Origin: Phoebastria nigripes
Taxonomy: Eukaryota; Chordata; Aves; Procellariiformes; Diomedeidae
Reading direction: 5' to 3'
NCBI GenBank assembly: GCA_035582835.1
Contig: JAYKAV010002750.1
Span: 592,909-656,908, forward strand
DNA length: 64,000 nucleotides
The translations under genes and the position numbers were made by a program. Below the pieces are notes generated by a model that saw only the letters and a list, made by a program, of their open reading frames with translations, had not been told where the DNA came from and ran no database searches. Shown here one piece after another: positions 25,112 through 36,347 of the stretch (position 1 is its first letter; the number at the start of each line of letters is the position of its first letter).

Positions 25112-26397
25112 CATGTGCGGGACAACCAGGGCATCAGGCCCAGCCAGCACGGGTTCATGAAAGGCAGGTCCTGCTTGACCAACCTGATCTCCTTCTAGGA
25201 CCAGGTGACCCGCCTAGTGGATGAGGGAAAGGCTGTGGATGTGGTCTACCTGGACTTCAGTCAAGCCTTCGACACTGTCTCCCACAGCATTCTCCTAGAG
25301 AAGCTGGCGGCTCATGGCCTAGACAGGTACACTCTTCGCTGGGTAAAAAACTGTCTGGATGGGCAGGCCCAGAGAGTTGTGGTGAATGGAGCGAAGTCCA
25401 CTTGGCGGCCAGTCACGAGCGGTGTCCCCCAGGGCTCCGTTTTGGGGCCAGTCTTGTTCAATATCTTTATCAATGATCTGGATAAGGGGATTGAGTGCTC
25501 CCTCAGTAAGTTTGCAGACGACACCAAGTTGGGCAGGAGTGTTGATCTGCTCGAGGGTAGGAAGGCTCTGCAGAGGGACCTGGACAGGCTGGATCGATGG
25601 GCTGAGGCCAACTGCATGAGGTTCAACAAGGCCAAGTGCCGGGTCCTGCACTTCGGCCACAACAACCCCATGCAACGCTACAGGCTTGGGGAAGAGTGGC
25701 TGGAAAGCTGCCTGTCAGAAAAGGACCTGGGGGTGCTGGTTGACAGCCGGCTGAATATGAGCCAGCAGTGTGCCCAGGTGGCCAAGAAGGCCAATGGCAT
25801 CCTGGCCTGTATCAGAAATAGTGTGGCCAGCAGGAGTAGGGAAGTGATGGTGCCCCTGTACTCGGCGCTGGTGAGGCCCCACCTCGAATACTGTGTTCAG
25901 TTTTGGGCCCCTCACTNCAAGAAGGACATTGAGGTGCTGGGGCGTGTCCAGAGGAGGGCAACGAAGCTGGTGAAGGGTCTGGAGAACAAGTGTTACGAGG
26001 AACGGCTGAGGGAACTGGGACTGTTTAGTCTGGAGAAGAGGAGGCTCAGGGGAGACCTTATCGTGCTCTACAACTACCTGAAAGGAGGTTGGAGTGAGGT
26101 GGGTGTCGGTCTCTTCTCCCAAGTAACTAGTGATAGGACGAGAGGAAATGGCCTCAGGTTGCACCAGGGGAGGTTTAGATTGGACATTAGGAAAAAATTC
26201 TTTACTGAAAGAGTGGTTAAACATTGGAACAGGCTGCCCAGGGAAGTGGTGGAGTCACCATCCCTGGAAGTATTTAAAAGACNTGTAGATGAGGCGCTTA
26301 GGGACATGGTTTAGTGGGCATGGTGGTGTTGGGTTGACGGTTGGAGTCGATGATCTCAGAGGTCTTTTCCAACNTTAATGATTCTATGATTCTATGA
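25112..26397 (+). mobile_element. 5'-truncated CR1 LINE, near-intact 3' portion
   Basis: About 1.29 kb of a CR1 non-LTR retrotransposon. It begins inside ORF2 just upstream of the reverse transcriptase palm (reading DNQGIRPSQHGF), continues to the end of ORF2 at 26314, and then has a short 3' UTR. The 3' end has two perfect ATTCTATG units at 26381-26396, the CR1 hallmark that replaces a poly-A tail. The endonuclease domain, ORF1 and the 5' UTR are missing, as is common after incomplete reverse transcription. The GC-rich, CpG-bearing body contrasts sharply with the AT-rich flanks. Three N calls (25917, 26283, 26374) fall inside it. The long open frame suggests a relatively recent insertion. 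Confidence 0.97.
25115..26314 (+). pseudogene. CR1 ORF2 fragment: reverse transcriptase palm to C-terminus
   Basis: In full elements this protein nicks the target DNA and copies the element RNA at the break. Here only the reverse transcriptase half remains. Counting from the GTG codon at 25205, palm motif A is YLDFSQAFD (residues 15-23, catalytic Asp17), motif B is [10 protein letters not shown] (73-82) and motif C is FADD (103-106). The C-terminal region with [25 protein letters not shown] and a final DMV-stop follows. A TAG at 25196-25198 replaces the tyrosine codon normally found in the ISFYDQV segment, cutting the frame just upstream of the palm. No native start codon exists, so the 369-codon opening is a remnant and not a gene. 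Two residues are unknown because of Ns. Confidence 0.95.
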
Positions 26398-27082
26398 AAA
26401 CATCACAATTCTGGTCAAGTTGCAAGGTATGGAAAAACCTCTCTTGTAAGCACCTTAAGCTCTGAGGACGTGGTCACAGAAAACCAGATGTTGCCAATAA
26501 CAGAAATTAAGAAAATATCTCATGTGGGAGAATGGAGAAATTAAAAGTCCCATTGCAGCTGAAACTCTTTGGCAAAGTATAAGACAAGTGAGGCAAGTTC
26601 AAAGAATGCTTGACTCCATATGCACAAGCAATGAATGCTAGGCAGAAGGAAAATATTTAAGGTAATGTTATTTTGTACAGTTTTAGTCTACTTAATACTT
26701 TTCTGTTAACTCAGGCAGATAAAATGAGCTGTGAAGATACAATACTCTGAGTAAGGAAGTGAAGTGGACTGTGAAGAGAAGTACAGCTAGCAGAGGGATT
26801 CACAACATAAAGCTGAACTAAGCTTACTCTGACAATATGGGACCAGACTGTGTTCAGCATGGTAACCAACACAAGTTATGCAAGTCAGACATCTGGAAAA
26901 AGAAATGCACTGAATGCATTTTGTAAACTGGGTAATATTGATCATGAACAAAAAGGACAATAGNACCACTAACTTAGGTGAATGCTTTGTAGCTGCAAGT
27001 GGATGCAGTTTCAGTGAAAGATGAGTTGACTACCAACCAAAAGCATGTAGGATGGACTTTCCTTTAAAATAGAGCATTTAAC
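26398..27082. other. Non-coding DNA right of the CR1 insertion
   Basis: Nothing is recognised. The sequence is purine-rich on the plus strand. The copy of the element ends at 26397 with the 8-base repeats and no poly-A tail. Confidence 0.5.
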
Positions 27083-28011
27083 ATGACAGAAAAATGCTGG
27101 AAAAAACTCAAAAAAGACACAGGTATATTAAAATTCAGGACACAAGGAGGAAAACTCCCACTAGAAGAGTATGTGAACCACTTATGACTAGGTATTAGCT
27201 CAGAAGACGCATATAAAGGTGCTAAAGATAAGAGCATCCAGGGTTGGGTTAGAAGTCCGTAAAGCCTTTGATCTCACAGAAAGGGTGTATGTTTTAGAGT
27301 GGCAGGCAAATGTGGTGAGTGAAAAGCCTTTGATAGTGTCTTCTTGGGAAGAGAGTAATAATCAAGAACAGAACAAAAGAGTTCAAGCTTCCCATACATT
27401 AAGTTATTGGGGAAAAAATGAATTATAAAAACATTAATAAAAAAAGAAACACTTCTGTGAAGAAAAGAATCATGTGTGTATAAGAGAAGGAAGGGAACTG
27501 AGGATAAGGCAAATGCCACATATCTGTGTACACTTGATAAATCATCAGAGTTCTGGTGGGTACTACGTGAAAAAATGGGATCCATGTTTGTGCATGCATC
27601 CCTTAGATCTTTTACTTTCTCACCCTGTAACTTGAGCAACAAGGTGTTTCAAAGGGTTTCACAGGAAAAAAAATCAAGGCACTGGGAAACAAGTTTCTCA
27701 GAGACAGGGAGAACCAAATAAAGTGGTATAAAGAAGGACTATTTTGGAAAGAGTTTGAGCTGCTGTATAAAGAACAACAAATCCGGGGTGCACTTATAAG
27801 AAAAATTAAAACTGCAAGTTGTATTGTTAAAGCTGGCAAAAGACATGGATTCTGTGGCTATCTAAAAGGGTTCAGAGGTAAACTATGCAAAAAAAAAAAA
27901 AAGTGCTTACTGTACTTGCTCAAGAGTGTAACCTGCGTGTGCTATTTGGAACAGATATCCAGAGCACATGAGAAACAATTCTTATTAAAGAGTTTGAGAA
28001 ATGAGAGTTAA
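27083..28011 (+). other. A-rich region with interrupted protein-like frames
   Basis: A frame from ATG 27083 reads MTEKCWKKLKK and stays open for 34 codons to TGA 27185-27187. It then reads on to a second stop at 27260-27262, after which a different frame is open to 27428. Further on, a 126-codon frame without any ATG is open from 27631 to 28008 (stop 28009-28011). It includes KWYKEGLFWKEFELLYKEQ and passes through a 14-base A-run as five lysines. The pattern could be a decayed retroelement or pseudogene. However, A-rich DNA gives Lys/Glu-rich open frames by chance, and I can match it to no family. Confidence 0.2.
27889..27902. repeat. 14-base poly-A tract
   Basis: Follows ACTATGC and precedes GTGCTTAC. 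It could be the tail of a retrocopy lying to the left, but there is no AATAAA in the preceding 30 bases. Confidence 0.8.
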
Positions 28012-31000
28012 TTAAGCTGCAGCCAGGAAGGATGTGGAATATGGCATAATTAACCTTACCCTATTACGCTTCTGCTGGCAGCTAGGTCCAGGAAGGAGGC
28101 TTAAAGTGAGAGGCACTGGACAGCTTTAGGAGACAAGAAGCTTGTCTCAAACTGCTCCTTGCCTGAATCAATAGGTCTGGGAGTTTGTATACAAGTGTCG
28201 GGATAGTCTATTGCAGCTGTGGGCTTGCCTGTGAAGAAAACCATTGGTTAGGCCAAATATTTATTTGAACTGTGCTCCTTTTAAAATCTATCTCNAAGAC
28301 TTGGCCTGGGGGGCTTGAACTCCTTGTTAGGAGCCAGACCATAGCTGGAGTGGATGGGGGCTGAAGACTGAAACTTTGGAACAGTGAGACAATTATTTTG
28401 GTTTTCTATCCAGTATTTTACCAAGTTCCTATACACTACAAGTGGGGCTGTACTTTTNCTCCAGCTTTCTGGTGGTGTAGCAGAAATGCACTAGAATTCT
28501 CTTGCAGGGACCCAGAAGCAGCAGGGCCAGGTCTGTAGCCCAGGTTTGTCCATGGGCAAACTGTCCTCTGGGGAAAAGGACTCCTGCTAGAAAGGCAAAT
28601 CCTACCTGAAGTATCTGCTTCTGCTATTTCAAGCATTTGGGGGGCATAGTTGTTTTCAGTGTCCCAGCCCTAAGAGAAATCCAACAGAATAACATGCTGA
28701 GCTAGAGAAGGGTTGCTAGTTAGAAAAGTCAAGGAACTGTTGTCATTTCCTATGTTTACAGAGCTGTATATTTTATATATGAATACTACATTAATAGCAT
28801 GAAATGTAAGATGAGGAAGCTGATGGCGCTGACTGGGAGCCAGAAGTGCTGTTCTCGCTCCTCCGTGGCAACATTTACACCAGTCCAATGAATAAATGTT
28901 CATTAAAATAACAGAAGCTCACCTCTGACAGCTCAGTGCTGCCATCACTTTATGCCAAATTCAGGGTAACAGTTCGTATTATTGCTTTCACCTAACTGCC
29001 ATGCTGCCAGGCACTCTGGTGTGAGCTTTTCTTCAGTCCCTCCTGCATGAGCTCTTTAAATCTGCTTTAAAGCTATAAATACTCGGATATACACGTGTCC
29101 ATGTTGGGTAGGGCACCTGTTTAAGTGCTTCACTAGATGGCTAGTTACTTGAACAAATGAGAATGCTATTTTCTATAGAGACCGAGAACACCTGTAACCA
29201 CTGCAGTCACTAGCACGGGTCGAAGCAAGATCCCCCCCACTCCNGAGGTGAACACTGAATCCTGATCCTCACCCATATTCAGAGCATTTATGTTAGCTTC
29301 TCTTAACAAATAGCTGGAGTGTTAGCCTCTCTCCCTTTCTCTTCCAGAAATCTAGTTTCTATAAAAACACAGCTTTTCTAGCTGAAAATTTTCAGTAGAT
29401 TAGATCCGAACTGATTAGTCATTTGGGATGAACAAAACTACATATTCTTGGTAAATGAACCATTTGTCAAAGTTACCTGCCTAGATCTATGCATGAATGT
29501 CTTGCTTATGTTTTCATCCACAAAGGCAATAATCAAAACCTCCACAATAATGCTGCTCATGAGGTAAAGACCCTTACTTATGTTGGGTGGTAATCACAAC
29601 ATGGCTTTCAAAGCTCTGTTTTCTTGAAAGTTGTGTCTAGCAAATAAGAAGTTCCTTCAAGCATTTGCAATCTAAAAGGATAAACAAAAAACAAAAGTTA
29701 AGAATGCCAGTCTTTACTCCATTTGAATGTCCCTGTTTTGTAGAAGCATTCAGCTATAAGTCTCCTGGTAACAGGGAGTTTGGTGCACTGTAAAAGCTGT
29801 ACTAGGAGAAATGACGATGCATACTGGCAGATGATACAAAGTGAAAGGAATGGAGAGCTCATGGGAGGAAATGATGACAGATGGATTCAAGAGCAGAGCT
29901 GAGAATTTGGCACTTGAGGCAAAGCCTAAATGAATTGTGAAAGTCTCCTACATAAAGGATGCAGCTGTCTCATGTTATCCACCTAATCTTCCATCTCCAG
30001 GAGCAAAAGATCTTTAATGAATGGTGCCAAACTTGTTCTCCTTGTCTTGCATGTGTTGAACAACACTCATAATATGGAATCTGTCCAGTATTTCTCTTTC
30101 TAAATATCATAAGTCAGTCTTCCTCAGACTTCCTGTGGTCTTCCTCTGGGGGGAAGCCATCCATTTGTCAACCTCATCTTCACTGGGGAAGCTACAGACA
30201 GGTTAGGTCCACCAGTATCCCTTATTTGTTCTTACACTGTAATTAAAAAAAATCAAACCATTGATAATGCATATTCTGTTCTTCTTAATTGCTTCAAGAT
30301 CTCCTATTTCTACAATACCAATACCAGCTAAAACTGAACTTTGGATAAATCACTAACAGGACTACAGTTGGGCCACATAAAATACTCACCTCATTTTTTT
30401 GATAGAGTGATTAAAGGGGTGTAATTCAAGATGAGGGTTTTCATGGAACTGAGGGTACTCTTCACAATATTCGTCCAACTATCTTATATGCTGGTACTTC
30501 TGGATATTCCTGCTCTTGTCAAGACAGAACATTTGCAATAATACATATGGTATTCTGGTAACTAGCAGGTTATTAATCAGAGATAAAGGACTGTCTTAAG
30601 CCGTACAAGAGAAATACACCATGTGTTTTCTTGTTCTTGTTAGTAAATACTAGTCTGGATTCTGTCTAAACTCTTGGTCAGTGCTTGGATCAATGCTTGA
30701 CTCAAAATGGAAGGAGGATGATGTCAAATGCAAATGCAGTTGCCTACAGCAAGTGGTTCTCCCTGAGCTTTGAAAACTTATCCCTTTCTTTTTTAAAAAT
30801 TTAAATAGAAAAGAAAAAAGGTTCTTGACTGGGTTTGGGTTTATCTAATTCAGTGATGACATAGCATATATTATCAATATAGCTTTTAATTTTATGCATC
30901 TAATTTATTGGTCTCCTCTCTCTTGACCACGCACACACACAGTCTAGATATATTGAGGGTACAAAATAAAAAAGTTGTTTATCACAGGTTGTGATCTCAG

Positions 31001-31506
31001 TTTGGCCAGCATATTAAAGNTTCTTGCCTGGATAGGTAGGTAGCAAATTTGTGTGAGTAAATAGCACATTTATTTCTCATCTTTGGTACTTGGAGAACGC
31101 CACATAACACATACAGCATTAGTATCATTTTTCATGAAGACCCCCAGGGTCAGGAAAGGCTATTGCAACACTGAACACTCATGACAGAACCTTTAAATGA
31201 CTAGCAGAAAGTAAAACTCTATGTGCTTTCTATTCATTTTACAAGTCTGCTTGTTTTGAGAAGAGGGTTGGCCAGAAAACAAGAATTCTATTTGCAAAAC
31301 TATTTGAGGTTTAAAATATACAACAATTTTGCAATGGAACATTCACATGACCTTTTAGAATTTCTTATAAGTATTGATTCATTCAGGCATAACTAATTAC
31401 TTGTTAGGTAGAAAACTTTTCTTGGAGTATGGGGGATTCCATACTCAAAGTCTCTTTCCTCTAGTATATAACGTTTTTCTTTTCTATCTTTCTTAATATT
31501 GGTATT

Positions 31507-31522
31507 TATATATATATATATA
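31507..31522. repeat. (TA)8 microsatellite
   Basis: About eight TA units directly visible. Confidence 0.85.
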
Positions 31523-31537
31523 ATGGACAAAATGGTA

Positions 31538-31565
31538 CAGCTCTTACAGAACAGCTCTTACAGAA
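31538..31565. repeat. 14-base tandem duplication
   Basis: The unit CAGCTCTTACAGAA occurs twice, head to tail, at 31538-31551 and 31552-31565, with no mismatches, followed by a partial third start (CAG). The identity suggests a recent local duplication. Confidence 0.9.
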
Positions 31566-33299
31566 CAGAAAAATTCGAGCTAGGCAGTAGATGGAGTCTG
31601 AAGCCTGAGTCACCCACAACCCCTTCAAGCAGTCAGGCTATTAATTATTTTGGATAAGGCTCTCTGATTTTGACCAGCAATTCCATTCTGGACTGAAATT
31701 ATCTAGCCAACAGTGCTGACATTGAAACCTGCATGTTGATTTGATAAATTGTTAATACCTACAGAATATTTAAAGCTCTTGATCAACCTGGCAGTGATTG
31801 TCTTCTGAAATCATAGTTAAGCTAGGTTTAAGAAATTGTTAGGTTTTTAAGGATTTTTAAAAAAAGTCAGTCTGTTTTACTTCTAGTTTAACATGCCTTG
31901 AAAAATATAGAGGACATAGTTCTTGTCCAAGCACAAGACTTGTAATTACTGCAATCCAAGACCAGAAATTGATTAAACTATGCTTATAAAGTCAGTATGA
32001 AAGTACACCATCCAAGACTTACAATATCTTTCCCTTCCTTGCCACACTCGAGAAAGAATTCTTTCTGATTGTTGACTGGTATAAGTTTATTGCTGAGAGT
32101 GTGAGGAAAGAACTACTTAGAAATTATGAACTGCATTAGCTTTATATTTTATAAATCCTTTTAAACACACTGTAAGCATTCAGCATCTAAAATGCTGATG
32201 TCTTCTGAAAAATCATCTCCTAAAAAAAAATAAATATTGGTCCTTAATTGTGGGTGTGGAATACTTTGCAGTTCTGGCTCTGACCTGAACTCCATTACAC
32301 CTAGCGATACTCAAGCACTGACATATGAATACACCCTCAGATCAGCATCCTATTTCTATTTGGCCCAGTTAACTCTTAGAAAAACAAATATTTCTAAACC
32401 AGCATAATTTTCCTTGATTCTGGAACGAAATAACCGAGCCACAGCATCTGATGGTGTGAAAGCACTCTGCTTTCCCTGCCTTGCCCATGTCAAGCATCAG
32501 TCTTCCACATGTTTTCGTGACACAGTCTTGTAGGAGTCAGCAGTGCTGTATAGACTTTGGCCCGAACAGCTGGATGACTGACTGAATCTGCTCACTGACT
32601 TCAAATCACATGTTATCAGTGAAACCTTTGCTGCTGTGTTTCCTTTCATTGTGTCCTTAAGCTGACCATTTCCTGCTCATGTCCTTTAAGCAGAGAATAT
32701 ACAGAAGATCAGGGTCAGCCCCGACGCTGCAAATGCTTCACTTATGGTTTGGGAAGATAAAGCTGTTGTTTTAATAAGGTTTGAACAAACATAAAAGTTG
32801 CCTACACTTCTTTTTTTCTAATACAGTCGCAAAGAACTGATCATAAAAATTTCCTTCATCATCAATTTTTAGCCAATATTGAACTGATTTTTTTAAATGT
32901 GGTGTGTGGTTCCAGCTGTGATAAATGCAAGCTATTGCAATCTGGTGAAGGAACCAGAGTGTTTTTTAATGACCCTACACTGTAATCTAAGCCAAGCAAA
33001 TATAATGATTCACCCAGGGAAGATAAATTATTGCCTGGAAAAATGCCAAAGCATTTTAATTTGTAACTCCAACATGTCTCTCTTGGAACCCTTTGTAATG
33101 TCTGGGATACGAAGTATTTTCCAAATTGTTATATAACTTCATAATTCACAGTGGTTTTTTCCTCATCCTGCACACACATATATATGCTTAATTTAGACAA
33201 AAAAATTGCTTTAAATAGCCACCTGAAAAGCCCTTTGCTATAACCCCATGGGAAAAAAAAAAAATTACCTTAGTTGTGATTGTCAATAACATTCAAGAT

Positions 33300-33830
33300 T
33301 TGAAGTTGGAGCTGCAGCAGGTGTCAGGGGGCCACTTGTCACCACAGCTTGGAAATGTGACAAATCGTCAGAACTGGTTGGATGTCCTAGGCTGTTATTA
33401 GCCATCTGTTCGCAGCTCTGGGCGGGTCAGCTGCCTGGACTTGACCAAAGCCACCCCTTAATTAGGGAATTTACAATTCCAGCCAAGTTAGAGCTGATTT
33501 TGTTTATTGTTTATAAAAGGAAGATGCGTCACACAGCGCAGGGCAGACTTGTTTCTGGGATTTTGTGGAAATTGTGGTATACAATTTAGGAGTCGACTGC
33601 CAGAGTCTCCCCCAGGCACCAAATGGGTGTGAGTCTGTGCACTGCCTGACTACCTTCACTTTCTGCAACTGCTTTTCTAGCATGACGGGACTTTCAGCTG
33701 CGTAGGAGAAGCTACTGTTTGCCTGTTTATGTTCAGTGTATGTCGTCATTACAGTAACCAGACACGGGGTTACTCTTCAAAGCCCCTCCTCAGTTCCCGG
33801 TGCTTGCAAGTGCTCATCTTTGTTCCCATA
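33300..33830. promoter_or_regulatory. Motif-dense candidate enhancer or TATA promoter
   Basis: This block is less AT-rich than its surroundings and packs several recognisable sites into about 110 bases. These are a GC box GGGCGGG (33420-33426), an E-box CAGCTG (33428-33433), a CACC box CCACCCC (33451-33457) and a homeodomain-type TTAATTAG (33458-33465). Two adjacent forkhead-type TGTTTAT sites follow (33501-33507 and 33508-33514), with TATAAAAG (33512-33519) and a CRE/AP-1-like TGCGTCA (33525-33531). The TATA box would place a plus-strand start near 33540. No open frame follows, so a coding promoter is not shown. An enhancer or non-coding promoter is possible. The motifs are seen; their function is inferred. 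Confidence 0.25.
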
Positions 33831-36065
33831 ACAGTTCCCAGAGAAGTCACTAAGTCCTCAGAAATTTGCAACGTCAGTGAATAAGAAAGAGTAGGATACT
33901 ATTGTGTCCTATTCCTCTAGCAGAATAGTAAAGTTTCATCATGTTCCTAACATTTCCAAGGCCAAACAAGTACTTGAAACTAGGATAGAAAGAACTGTAT
34001 TTTGATAGCTCTAGCAGGCTTTCCCGTTTTTCTCTGAAACACATTTGAAAACACTCTGTAGCTAATTGGAGTTACTCTGCATGGCAAGGGAAGTTGTGAT
34101 GAGGTAAGGATAAGGTTAAACAAAAATAAATTATTTGATAGTATTGTATACTTTGTTAGCTATCTGAAATATTTTCTGATATTGATTAGTATAGAACGAT
34201 ATTAATAATTCCACTTTTTTTTTTTAATTTCTTAGTGTACTAATATGTCTTTTAAGAAATTAATGGCACACTTAAAAATCCTGAAAAATCTTGTAAATAA
34301 TATTTTATTGTACTAGAACAGAAAAAAGTAAAATTCAGTTCATTTGATTCTCACTTTTTTTGCTACTGGTTTTCTTCTTGGGAAGAAATGTGGGCAATGA
34401 AGATGATCTAATAAATGTTACATTCTTCTATTGCTTATAATATACTTTCCCTATTAAATAATAAAATGGACAGGAACATGTACTGTGCCTTGGAATGTGA
34501 TTCAAGCTCGCTCTCATACCTCTTTCCCATAACTGGCCAGCACTACAGTTGAAAATAGCTATCGTGATCTGCAACGACTCTTTACTATCACCTCCTCCTT
34601 CCGTGATTGTAGTCTTCAGAGTTCTGTCATGGTATACTAATGCAATACGAATTGACATGTTCACTGTAATTTTGGTTGGAAGATCAGGCAAGAGAAAGCT
34701 CTTCTATTCAGGAATGTTGTATAAGGCACATTTCTAGAATGAGCCTGGATCGCTCATTATACTTCTGCTTGTACTATAATGCACCTCTGGAGATCAGTGT
34801 CATAAAAGTTTTAAAAATAAATAAAATAACAGTTTATATATTTTATATATGATGTGTATCAAAATATAACATGGACAATTCTGACTTCAGAGAGCATAGT
34901 TCCATTGAGAGTTTCTGCTACAAATCTTGAGTGGGTTGCACAGTTTAAAGAATGTTTAGACAGAATTCAAGTCCCTTAGCTAAAGGTACCCAGGTTTTAC
35001 TTTTACAGTGAATGGATTAGACCTATATTCAGTGTACATGTATGGCTCTGCACACGTCCCACCTACCTATCAGTGCAATTCTTGGTTTTGTGAAACTATA
35101 TGCAAGATTTAGTGATCCTTTCTTTAGGGGTTGAAATGCACAAATTTCTTTGAAGTGGCATTTTTTTCCTCACTGAAGTTACTCTTGTTTCCCACCTCTT
35201 CTTGTGCAACTCATTTTCAGCTTCTTTAGCATTCACAGAAACAGGTGTTGGGAAATTTCCATTTGCCTGCACTATTAATGCTGTGGTAGCAGAGTGTGAC
35301 CACGATGCTATCATATATCAAGCCAGCCAGGTTCTCCTTGGAAGGTGAGGTGAACAGTGGTTTGAGGAGCAAACGCTGCCCCAACAGCTGACCACCTGCT
35401 CTCAGCCCAGCAGCAGAACCTATTGCTTTATGCTGGGATGGAGAGCAGAGAGCCAGAAGCTGTTGCCCAGGGGGAGGAGAGGTGGGTCTGCACTTTGATC
35501 AGTGGTGGATGAGGGTAAATTTGGCAGCCAGTGGAGGAAGGAGGAAAAGGGCCAAGCTGGACTGCCCTTGCAACTGCACTGTACTGTAGACATACCATGC
35601 AAGTCTGAGGTAAGCTGTCATTTAACAGTGGCTGTCATGATGGCGGTTCTTGTCAGAGTGATGGTATCATACAGAACTGTACGCAATGGATAAAGAATGA
35701 TATGTTAAGTTGGTGTCCTAAAGTACAGGTGTCATGCTGACATGTTCAACCCAGCTCTGGGTTGAGTGTGTAGGTGCTCTTAATTTATGCTTTCCCTGTG
35801 GCTTTTCCTGTTTTCCATTCCTATAAGGAAATTCCTTTCAGAAACCTTTATGTCCACATTAGCAAATCTTTTTTTTGTNGAAAAGGAAAAGATGAAAGGT
35901 ATTTTAGAAAAGTGCAGATTGAACTATATTTCGCTACTGAAGTTTTTCATTATTTTAATATTCACCCTTATTGTTGTGTTACTTATATTTATTGTGGGTT
36001 GTGCCATATGATAGTAGAAAAGAGTATGTTCAGTGAAACTTTCTTTAGGAAAAATTAGTTGCAAA
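33831..36065. other. Non-coding DNA, no gene recognised
   Basis: Short frames only. A less AT-rich patch at about 35,330-35,600 carries two overlapping frames of about 60 codons on opposite strands, which suggests chance. Two overlapping plus frames at 35774-36058 are Phe/Ile-rich, as expected from AT-rich DNA. Confidence 0.55.
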
Positions 36066-36347
36066 AGAAGATTGGTGATAGGACAAGTTTTAAACTGAAA
36101 GACAGTAGATTTAGATTAGGTATTAGGAAGAAATTCTTTACTGTGAGGGTGATGAGGCACTGGAACAGGTTGCTCAGAGAAGTTGTGGATGCCCCCTCTC
36201 TGGAATTGTTCAAGGCCAGGTAAGATAGGCCTTTGAGCAACATGGTCTAATGGAAGGTATTCCTGCCCATGGCAGGGAAGGTGGAACTAGATGATCTTTA
36301 AGGTCCCTTCCAACCCAAACCATTCTNTGATTCCATGATTCTGTGAT
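36066..36347 (+). mobile_element. CR1 LINE 3' fragment
   Basis: The last part of CR1 ORF2 reads [12 protein letters not shown] and [16 protein letters not shown]. It breaks at an in-frame TAA after the LELFKAR segment, a few codons before the usual end. The 3' UTR and three units of the ATTCTRTG repeat follow (36322-36345), one carrying an N at 36327 and one a substitution. The element is truncated to about 0.28 kb and is more diverged than the copy at 25 kb, suggesting an older insertion of a different CR1 subfamily. Confidence 0.95.

Larger units (their letters stand above)
28012..33299. other. AT-rich non-coding DNA, no gene recognised
   Basis: Frames here are all under about 80 codons and unremarkable. 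The stretch between about 28,900 and 32,900 is almost free of open frames in any direction, as expected for non-coding AT-rich DNA. N calls occur at 28295, 28458, 29243 and 31020. A short CA tract lies near 30930-30940. The two small repeats at 31507-31565 are listed separately. Confidence 0.6.

Noticed and set aside
25312..25675. Minus-strand frames of about 118 codons opposite the CR1
   Set aside because: They are antisense shadows of the CR1 reverse transcriptase frame.
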